Below are positions 56,794 to 64,000 of a DNA stretch of 64,000 nucleotides, one piece after another (within the stretch, counting starts at the first letter, position 1; every line of letters begins with the position of its first letter). Both the position numbers and the translations under genes were made by a program. Origin of the DNA: Bacteroidota bacterium (lineage in GTDB: Bacteria; Bacteroidota; Bacteroidia; AKYH767-A; OLB10); NCBI GenBank assembly GCA_016717725.1, contig JADKFA010000010.1, positions 110,162-174,161 on the forward strand, read 5' to 3'. The notes below the pieces were generated by a model. The model did not search any database. It worked only from the letters and a program-made list of their open reading frames with translations, and was not told the DNA's origin.

Positions 56794-58233
56794 TTTTTGG
56801 ATTGTTTTGGTAAAATCTTAGGCAATAATGCAATTAAAGCATTAGTTGAGTTTTCTAATTCTTCATAAGTATATGGTATGTTTTTATTATTTTCAGGATG
56901 ATGTATTAAATGTCGTATGTATGTTGGCAAAGTGCAATTAAACTTACTTCCGTTTGTATGTTCGTAATTTTCCTTAATATCACAATTTGGAATGTTAGTT
57001 TGTAAATATTTATCAAACTCGGTTCCATTATCTATGTTGCTTTTAGCTTGTGCTTTTCCATATAATTCATTGTGATAATCTGTACTTAGAATATTAAAAG
57101 CGTCAAAATTTATACTTGCATAAGTTGATGATTTATTATCAAATTTCGAAAGTTTAGTAATGTGTTCTGGTTTTTCAATTTTATAATATCTTTCTAGGGT
57201 TGATTTATCAACCATGTAATTTGAATGTGTAGCAAAAAAAACTATGTTTTTACTTGTGTCCTTCGTTAATAAAATTAGTTCTTTCAACAAGTCTTCCTGC
57301 GCTTTGGGGTGCAAATGCGTTTCGCAGTTCGTCTAAAAAATGATAGTATTTTGCAATTCTGAATTACGACTTTCTGCAGATAAGGTTAACAAAGAAATAA
57401 ATTGACGAAACCATCGCTTCGTTGTTCTGCTGGTTTAGCTTTTACTTTTGCATTTTCATCATTTACGTGAAAGTGAATGTTTCCATCGGAAATATCAAAT
57501 GTTATTTTAATAGGATGTTTAGGCCAAACTCCACGAATATGAGTTGTTACTTTTTCGCTTAACAATTCACGTAATTGTTCCCTTTCGGTTGATTCACTAA
57601 TTAAAGCAATAGTTTCCGGAATATTGTCAATACCCGAAAGTAAAAAGCAATTGCGAAGCGGAATAGAAACACTTTCAGGATTACTCGCAAAACTTGCTAA
57701 ATTAATTGAACCAGAAATAAGGTATTGCTCTTTGGCAGTCCAAAAAATTGTTTTGTGTGAATTTTCTAAAATTGATGGTAATAATTTAACTGAAATAGCT
57801 TCAATTGTTGCTTTTTCTATTTTTACTCCTTTTGATTTTGATAGATTCGGAATTGATAATGAAACTACTTGATTTAATGCAATGTAGTCATATTTAAAGT
57901 TCAAATGGATAGTACTAAACAATTCAATATTGGAATCTAATTCTGAAAATACCTCTCTGTAGCTTTTTCTAATAAATCTTCTTTTTCTAGGTCTAACAAT
58001 TCATACTTATAATCAACCTCTATTGGTAATTTTTTGTTTTGAAAATCATTTTGCTTAATTCCAATTGTATTAAAATTATCTTTTAATGCTAATGCTTTTA
58101 AAATTGATGTTTTGCCAGCTTCGTTTACCCCAATTAAACCAAAGGTGGTTGAATTGTCTTTTAATGGATTAATCGAAAAAGCAATATCATTTATGCTTCT
58201 GTAATTCTTGATTGTAATGTTATCTATTCTCAT
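56790..58233 (-). CDS. AAA family ATPase (RloA/OLD-like) within a type I restriction locus, frameshifted
   Basis: About 480 residues when corrected. 57937-58233 has Walker A FGLIGVNEAGKTSILKALAL in an N-terminal AAA_15-type domain (MRIDNITIKNYRSINDIAFS). 57386-57922 contains an internal helical insert with RNCFLLSGIDNIPETIAL. 56790-57314 has the Walker B/D-loop end LHPKAQEDLLKELILLT and the H-switch IVFFATHSNYMVDK. Shifts occur near 57930 and 57310-57390. No TOPRIM or nuclease domain is evident. The ATG overlaps the hsdM stop by four bases. R-linked ORF ATPases (RloA) sit in the same position in other type I loci. Probably an accessory defence factor. Confidence 0.75.
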
Positions 58234-59703
58234 AATAGTTTAATAATTGAGTTTAAAATATCCGCAGTTTCTTCGTCTATTGCTTTCATCTCCTCAAGTA
58301 TCTCTTGAGGTTGCCGCAAGGCAGCTTCTTCTTTTTTGTTTGGATTTTTAGCGCTTAGGTCGTAGGTGCTTTGTTCGATGTCCTTGATGTTTATTGTCCA
58401 GGAGTTTTCACTATTCTCTTTTGCTAAGCTTCGGAGGACGAAGTCCTCTAAGTCTTTTTCGTTAAGTGCATTTGTTTTTCCAAGGTTGCGGTCAAGGTTT
58501 AATTGATAGAACCAAACCTTTTTTGTTTTCGTACCTTTTTCAAAAAACAAGACTACTGTCTTTACTCCAGCACCAGTAAAAGTTCCACCGGGTAAATCCA
58601 ATACCGTATGCAAATTACAACTTTCTAATAATTGTTTACGAAGCGCGACAGAAGCATTGTCCGTATTACTCAAAAAAGTGTTTTTGATTACCACACCTGC
58701 CTTCCCTCCTGCTTTCAGAATCTTAATAAAATGTTGTAAAAATAAAGAGGCAGTTTCCCCGTTTTTATAGGGAAGTTTTGCTGTACCTCAGCTCTTTCTT
58801 TGCCACCAAATGGAGGATTAGCGAGCACCACATCATAACGATCCTTTTCTTGTATATCAGCTAAGTTTTCGGCGAGCGTATTGGTATGAATAATATTGGG
58901 CGCTTCTACTCCATGCAATATCAAATTCATGATTCCGATGATATAGGCTAAGGATTTTTTCTCCTTCCCATAAAAAGTTTTTTTCTGTAATATTTGATAT
59001 TCCTTAGTGGTAAGTTCTCGTTTCTTTCCAGTGCTCGTTGTCGGATTACTTAAATATTCAAATGCCTCGCAGAGGAATCCAGCAGAACCCACTGCTCCAT
59101 CATAAATTTTTTGTCCAATTTCAGGCGCTACCACTTTTATAATGGTTTTAATGAGCGGTCGAGGGGTATAATACTCACCACCATTGCGGCCCGCATTCCC
59201 CATATTCTTAATCTTATCCTCGTACAGATGGCTCATTTCATGCTTTTCGGCATGCGTACGAAAGCGCAATTCATCAATTCGATTAATCACCTCTCGTAAG
59301 TTATATCCACTCTGAATTCTATTCTTTAGCTCGCTAAATATTTCGCCAATTTTATACTCAATGGTATCTGCACTTTCCGAATCCTTTTTAAACTTTTTGA
59401 GGTAAGGGAATAACTTAATATTCACAAAATCGGAAAGATCATCGCCCGTCAATGCTTTATGATGGTCGAGTTTGCTATCCTTTCCTTTTGGTGCTGCCCA
59501 AACCGACCATTGGTATTTTTATCAATTATGGGTGTATAGGTCTTCCCCGAAAGTTCTGCAGCCGTAGCCTTGTCCTTCTCTAGATCATCCAAATACTTTA
59601 AAAACAACACCCACGAGGTTTGTTCCACATAATCTAATTCACTCCCACACCCAGCGTCTTTGTGTAGGATATCGTCTATATTCTTGAAGGTTTGTTCGAA
59701 CAT
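58230..59703 (-). CDS. hsdM: Type I restriction-modification methyltransferase subunit M (HsdM), frameshifted
   Basis: About 490 residues when corrected. 59449-59703 is the N-terminal domain (EQTFKNIDDILHKDAGCGSE, VLFLKYLDDLEKDKA). 58715-59452 carries GEYYTPRPLIKTIIKVVAPE, SAM-motif I as DGAVGSAGFLCEAFEYL (usually DPAxGSGGFL) and the catalytic NPPFGGKE near residue 285. After a shift near 58700, 58230-58694 gives DLPGGTFTGAGVKTVVLFF and FYQLNLDRNLGKTN. It methylates adenine in the target. First gene of the locus, with a -7 element 28 bases upstream of its ATG. Confidence 0.88.
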
Positions 59704-59731
59704 GGTTAATACGAGGATTTTAAAAGGTTCT

Positions 59732-59739
59732 CAAAGTTA
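59732..59739 (-). promoter_or_regulatory. Putative -7 element for hsdM
   Basis: Read on the minus strand this is TAACTTTG, matching TAnnTTTG, 28 bases before the ATG at 59703. No clear -33 element. Confidence 0.4.
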
Positions 59740-59764
59740 GGGAAAAGGTTGAAGATTTGAAAGG

Positions 59765-60337
59765 TTACCAATCGTCTGATTTCGACTCTAATTTTTTACT
59801 CATACTTGAACTCAAAGATGAAAGTAACTTCGTCACCTTTTCATTCAATTCTTGACAAATTCTATCGAAATCTTTGGCTCTATAACCACTCATTCCAGTT
59901 GCTTGAGGTGTAGTTTTAGTAAATAAGCCAACAGATGGTTGATAAGTGCTTGCAGTAGCAAATTTATCTCCCTCATGAATGAAATCTGAAATAACACATT
60001 TGTATCTTCCTTCTTTGCAATATATACTGATTGTATATTTAATGTAACCCCAAGATCTAGCGCCAAAATTCTGAGCGTGGGCTTTCATTTGCCCTTTACC
60101 AATAATAGTAAAATTCTCCTTGTCTGATTTTTGAACCACATCATTAGATGAATTATATGTTTTGGCAAACCAAGTTTCAGCCCTATTAAATAAATCATTT
60201 GCTGAAACAGAATCAATTTTTTCTATTTGAGTGTAACTTACATAACCAGATATCGAATCAATTGGTAATAATGAACGTTGACCAAATGAAATTGTCATAG
60301 AAAATATTAATAAAATAGAGACTGAGTAACTTTTCAT
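59765..60337 (-). CDS. DUF4468 domain secreted protein
   Basis: A 190-residue exported protein with signal peptide MKSYSVSILLIFSMTISFGQ. It matches the DUF4468 pattern: SANDLFNRAETWFAKTYNSS near residue 46, QKSDKENFTIIGKGQM near 68, then KYTISIYCKEGRYKCVISDF. This TBP-like fold is widespread in Bacteroidota, and its function is unknown. Intact. Confidence 0.72.
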   Translation of the reverse strand: MKSYSVSILLIFSMTISFGQRSLLPIDSISGYVSYTQIEKIDSVSANDLFNRAETWFAKTYNSSNDVVQKSDKENFTIIGKGQMKAHAQNFGARSWGYIKYTISIYCKEGRYKCVISDFIHEGDKFATASTYQPSVGLFTKTTPQATGMSGYRAKDFDRICQELNEKVTKLLSSLSSSMSKKLESKSDDW

Positions 60338-60546
60338 GTTTTTTATTTTTTAAATTCATCGTATAAATCTATTAAAAATAGTATAAGAGTAAAAATAAGA
60401 AATTTTTTTGATATTTAATTTCAAGTGTAGTTATAAGTAATTCAATTTTTTATCTGCATACTTTTGAAAACAGCTACCTTTAACCACTGAACCTCCAATT
60501 TCTTTAAACCTTTTGTTTATGCCGTTTTGCTGTTCATTCAGTGATG

Positions 60547-61500
60547 TCAGTTATATTTTTTTTTGCGCCAATAAATCTGTGTTCCAAAGATAGATTCTGA
60601 TTCATCTAAAATATCGTAGTCAAATTCGCCCTTGTCAAAATCAACATTGTAGTAGTATATGAAAAGGGCTTTTTTAATCTGTAGGTTATTCTTATCTTCA
60701 TAAGTTGCTTTAGTTAAACAAACATTATCACCTATATATTTCATAGGTACAGACGGGTACACAAGCCCGTGTTGTGAAAAGTGTGAGATTTCATTCATCT
60801 TTTCAACCATTGATGAATAATAAACAGAGTATTTAAATTCATGATGACTTTTAATATTATCCTTTGCAAATTGGTTGGCAAAGAATTCTAAGATTAATTT
60901 ATTCGCATCAATTGTTACTTCGGGAATACCATCTTTTTTCAAAATATTTATATATGCTTCATTGGAGTTCCTCATTTCTTCTCTTATTGAATTAGCTTTC
61001 GGACTATGACAAATATATAAAATTTTTAATGGACTTACCGTCTCCCAAATGCCAACTGTTGCATAACCAAATCTTTCTTTTATCAGCGGAATACATTTTA
61101 AATGTTGGCAAACTTCCATTGTTGATATAAGGAAATTTGCTGCACAATAAAAAACTTGTTGGTCGGGACGATTCGCACGTCCAAATTCATTCTTCCTCAT
61201 TAGAACTTCCATAGGAGGATATTTAATTCTATCTACCGATTTATGAGGTAATTCAGAATTACAAGTTGCGGTTCTAAACAATTCTTTACCAGAGTCAATT
61301 TGGTTTTCGTGGTAAGGTATGATTGGAAAATATTGTTTTATCTGCTTTTCTAACTCTTTGAGGGTTATTTTTTCTAATTTAATATTATCAAGAATGGTTA
61401 AATATTCTAACGTCTTTTCCTTATTGGGAAATTCCTTTTTCATTTGTTCTTTTAGAAAATTTTCTTCTGTATTCATTCTTGGAGCATCAATTAGTTTCAA
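60547..61500 (-). CDS. RES-domain-like protein (putative NAD-degrading toxin family)
   Basis: A 317-residue soluble protein. An N-terminal helical region (residues 1-60) precedes a RES-like domain: ELFRTATCN near 69 (Arg), EFGRANRPDQQVFYCAANFL near 102 (GR-N and Tyr), ISTMEVCQHL near 122 (Glu), and GLVYPSVPMKYIGDNVCL near 262 (Ser). The R-E-S residues of the family are thus in the right order. RES toxins degrade NAD. The gene overlaps the end of the trypsin-like protease gene by 14 bases and may be translated with it. No Xre-type antitoxin is adjacent, so a classical toxin-antitoxin role is doubtful. Confidence 0.6.
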   Translation of the reverse strand: MKLIDAPRMNTEENFLKEQMKKEFPNKEKTLEYLTILDNIKLEKITLKELEKQIKQYFPIIPYHENQIDSGKELFRTATCNSELPHKSVDRIKYPPMEVLMRKNEFGRANRPDQQVFYCAANFLISTMEVCQHLKCIPLIKERFGYATVGIWETVSPLKILYICHSPKANSIREEMRNSNEAYINILKKDGIPEVTIDANKLILEFFANQFAKDNIKSHHEFKYSVYYSSMVEKMNEISHFSQHGLVYPSVPMKYIGDNVCLTKATYEDKNNLQIKKALFIYYYNVDFDKGEFDYDILDESESIFGTQIYWRKKKYN

Positions 61501-62633
61501 TAATGTAAGTAAAATTTCTCAATTTCTTTACTTTTTCAGGCAACGATTTTAAAGTTAAAGTATTTATGCTTGGAAGTTTTGGATAGGGTGAAAGTGTCTC
61601 CAAAAGATTTCTTAAGTAATTTGTTTTTATTGCATAGCCTGCGTTTTCTGCTGCTAAATTTTTTTGCATTGATAATTCCAACAATATTTCCGTTATCGTC
61701 AAACAAAGGTCCGCCACTGTTTCCTGGCTGAACAGGTGCTGAAATTTGATAAGCAGTAATATCTCCTCTAAATCCAGATTGGGAACTGATAATCCCATTC
61801 GTCAATTTTATTTCATCTCCCATTGAAGAACGCATCGGGTAACCAAGTACAAAAATAGATGAGCCAACTTCAATGGTTTTATCTGTAAGCAGGAATGGAA
61901 TAATGCCAAGCGTTTTGAATAAAGTATCTTCAATTTGTATTATTGCCAAGTCATTATTTTTGTCTCTTGCGATTACCTTTGCCCTGTATGATTTATCAAA
62001 GTCATTGTTTATTCCTCTAACCACAATCTGGTCTGAATTTTCTACTACATGATTACAAGTTGCGATTAGCCCATTTGAAGAAATTGCGAAACCAGTGCCT
62101 GAGCTTTTCTGCTTTTGATGCATCGTTTCCAATGACGGAAAAGTTTTAATCCATTTAAACTCTCTGAACTCACGCAAGCCGTCTTGATATTTTTCATTCC
62201 AAATTTTCTTCCAATTCTTTTCCTACTTCATAAGAGTATTCCAATAGCCAATGCTTGTCATTACTGCATTAGCTGTGAGTTCTATTTCTCCTTCGTTTGT
62301 TTTTTTATAAAGATAAATGTTCGGATTAACTGTTGCAGTAAATTCAGTTATCCAATCAGGTTTATTATCTCCATAAATGTCGCAAACTCTAAATGATGAA
62401 CCGTCTTTAATAATTGCCCAATCTTTAATTTGTGATTTAGAGTCAGTCCGAACCAATTCTCCATTATGATAAAGTCTAGAATTAAAAGTTACACTCCAAA
62501 ACCCTTCAATAGGGTCAATGGTGGAAATATTTTTTTCAATGTAGGTTTCAAAAGCTGTCCTGTTGAAGAAGCATTGAGCATGAAGGTTGAGTGATGCAAA
62601 AAACAGAATGATTAGTGTAGCTAGTTTATTCAT
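61487..62633 (-). CDS. Secreted trypsin-like serine protease with in-frame stop and frameshift
   Basis: About 382 residues when corrected. 62223-62633 gives a signal peptide (LATLIILFFASLNLHAQ) and an N-terminal domain (TIDPIEGFWSVTFNSRLYHN, KDGSSFRVCDIYGDNKPDW). A TAG at 62223-62225 interrupts, but the same frame continues as EKNWKKIWNEKYQDGLREF. The catalytic domain (to 61536) has GFAISSNGLIATCNHVVENS (His), NNDLAIIQIEDT (Asp) and APVQPGNSGGPLFDDNGN (Ser). A one-base shift near 61665 joins the end NLLETLSPYPKLPSINTLTL at 61487. Paralogue of the protease at 50559-52105. The stop codon may be a true nonsense mutation or an error. Confidence 0.78.
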
Positions 62634-62825
62634 AACAGTATCGTTTGTTCGAAGTGTTAAAATTGCATATTATGTTTAGGCGGTTTGCGAAGAAGCAGAT
62701 TCCGAAGTACTAAGTTAAATTTTTTCTAAGAACTTTATTTGGTATCATAAATTTATTTAACCAGTTAGATCACTTTTTACCAACGCCGATAATGAGTTAA
62801 TTTCGGTCTGTAGCTTGATGATAGT

Positions 62826-64000
62826 TTAATGCAAAACAATTTTTTTCAGTGTAATGTTTATCACCATTACTTATAATTACAAAATATAATCCTTTTTGCT
62901 TGTGCAGAAAGGTCTCTCTCAAAACTTGTAGTTCTCCAATTCTTTATTAATGCTTTTGAAAATACTTTTGCTCCTATCATGTTGTAAATATCAATGCTAG
63001 CTAATTGTTCGTTTGCTACTTTCTACTTGAAACTTTCAGTTGATGGATTTGGGTATAGGGAATATTGTATTAAATTCGTTATTCTTTATACCAACCACTT
63101 GAGATAGTGGACGAATCCAAACACCATTCCCGGCAGTCCCAGCAAAAATACTTGATCCACTAATTGCTAATGATCTTACAAGTGGATTAGTTAATCCACT
63201 ATTAAAGGGTATCCAACTTGTACCGTTGTTTGCAGTATAGAATACACCATCATTTGTAGTTGCAAATATTGTTGTTCCGTTAGTAGTCAATGAAAATACA
63301 TTTAAGCTTGTTAAACCATTATTAACAGCTGACCAGTTCGTTCCATTGTTTGAAGAAAGAAACACACCTCCTCCCAACGTACCAGCAAAAATATTTGAAT
63401 CACTTATTACTAATGAATAAACAAAATTATTTGTTAACCCATTATTTACTGCTGTCCAGCTATTACCATTATTATTAGATAGGAAAACTCCACCGCCATT
63501 TGTAAAATCAATACCTACAAAAATGTTTGTGTCACTTATCGCTATTGACCATATGTTAGATTTGTTCATCCATTATTTACTGCTGACCAGTTCGTGCCAT
63601 TGTTATTGAAAGGAACACCTCCTCCAACGTACCAGCAAATATGTTTGATCCACTAATTGCTAACACATTAGCACTATTGGTCAGTAGCCCGTTGTTTTTT
63701 GCTGTCAGCTTGTTCCATTGTTTATTGATAGGAATACACCACTACCCGGAAATCGCAACAAAAATATTTGAGTCACTAATTGCTATTGATATACATCCTT
63801 ACCTGTAATACCATTATTGACCGCATTCCAGCTGAGTCCATTGTTTTGAGAAAGAAAAACACCATTAGATGCAGTACCTGCAAAAATATTTGTGTTGTTT
63901 ATAGCTAATGATTGAATAGAAGAATGTGATAGACCAGTATTCACTTCTGTCCAGCTTGCTCCATTGTTTGTCGATTTAAACATACCTTCACCATAGGTTC
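62826..64000 (-). CDS. T9SS-secreted BNR/beta-propeller repeat protein, truncated by window edge
   Basis: Near-identical units of about 48 residues, recognisable as NNGxxWTAVNNGLT followed by VxSLAISxxNIFAGTxxGGVFLS. Frames 63783-63983 and 63036-63569 carry the units; the stretch 63570-63780 continues them with several shifts. Downstream of 63036 a shifted frame gives a T9SS sorting domain (PNPSTESFKVESS, SIDIYNMIGAKVFSK, IFVIISNGDKHYTEKIVLH) ending at 62826. The 5' end lies beyond the window. The repeats at DNA level make recombination or assembly error likely. Probably surface-exposed. Confidence 0.65.

Noticed and set aside
56790..58233. PARIS (AriA) or Septu-type ATPase
   Set aside because: No TOPRIM or HNH partner is adjacent, and its coupling to hsdM and hsdS fits an R-linked ATPase better. 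The HNH-like gene at 48208 is 8.6 kb away.
60547..61500. Classical RES-Xre toxin-antitoxin pair
   Set aside because: No Xre/MbcA-like gene on either side, and the protein is longer than typical RES toxins.

Overview
The window looks like a chromosomal segment of a free-living, aerobic to microaerobic Bacteroidota bacterium. Supporting signs are low GC content, TAnnTTTG-type -7 promoter elements, many secreted proteins ending in type IX secretion (T9SS) sorting domains, a cbb3 oxidase with CcoN fused to CcoO, and the DUF3822-rsmD-coaD cluster. No rRNA, tRNA or CRISPR array was recognised.

Layout. 0.3-8.1 kb holds an AlkB-type hydroxylase, a COX3-like membrane protein, a conserved pair of secreted proteins (the second a 765-residue T9SS beta-propeller), 3-hydroxybutyryl-CoA dehydrogenase, an Smr-domain protein and another T9SS protein. 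8.3-10.6 kb is a YhcG/DUF1016 nuclease gene split by an insertion sequence with inverted repeats and a target duplication. 10.6-13.2 kb carries a DUF922 protein, a beta-CASP metallo-hydrolase and a DUF2892 protein. 13.2-25 kb is a respiratory module: a FixL-like PAS kinase, a receiver-CRP fusion regulator, three FNR-like operators, then ccoI-ccoS-ccoNO-ccoQ-ccoP-ccoG-ccoH and a SafE-like protein. Kinase, regulator and operators form a plausible oxygen/redox circuit for the oxidase genes.

25-35.6 kb is a cell-surface region: a long, heavily frameshifted secreted protein series whose first start codon is followed by 13 copies of the pentamer TCAAC, a glycosidase-like domain, a beta-helix region with a T9SS tail, and two tandem paralogous T9SS proteins. 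35.6-43.8 kb is mostly housekeeping: a RecD-like helicase, DUF3822-rsmD-coaD, a BadF-type kinase, a very long coiled-coil protein, HMG-CoA lyase and a DUF4920 lipoprotein. 44.8-46.7 kb holds an MbnH/MbnP-like pair (di-heme cytochrome plus its partner, here with a T9SS tail).

47-64 kb is an accessory region entirely on the minus strand: small hypotheticals, an HNH protein, an agmatine-deiminase-like enzyme, and two paralogous secreted trypsin-like proteases. The proteases flank a type I restriction-modification locus in the order hsdM-ATPase-hsdS-HUH transposase-hsdR. A RES-domain protein overlaps one protease, and the window ends in a truncated T9SS repeat propeller.

Quality note. From about 24.8 kb onward many genes are broken by one-base shifts, often at homopolymers, while the first 24.8 kb shows only one clear case. 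These look more like uncorrected indels than true decay. Frameshifted genes are therefore given as one feature each, with fragment boundaries in the evidence.
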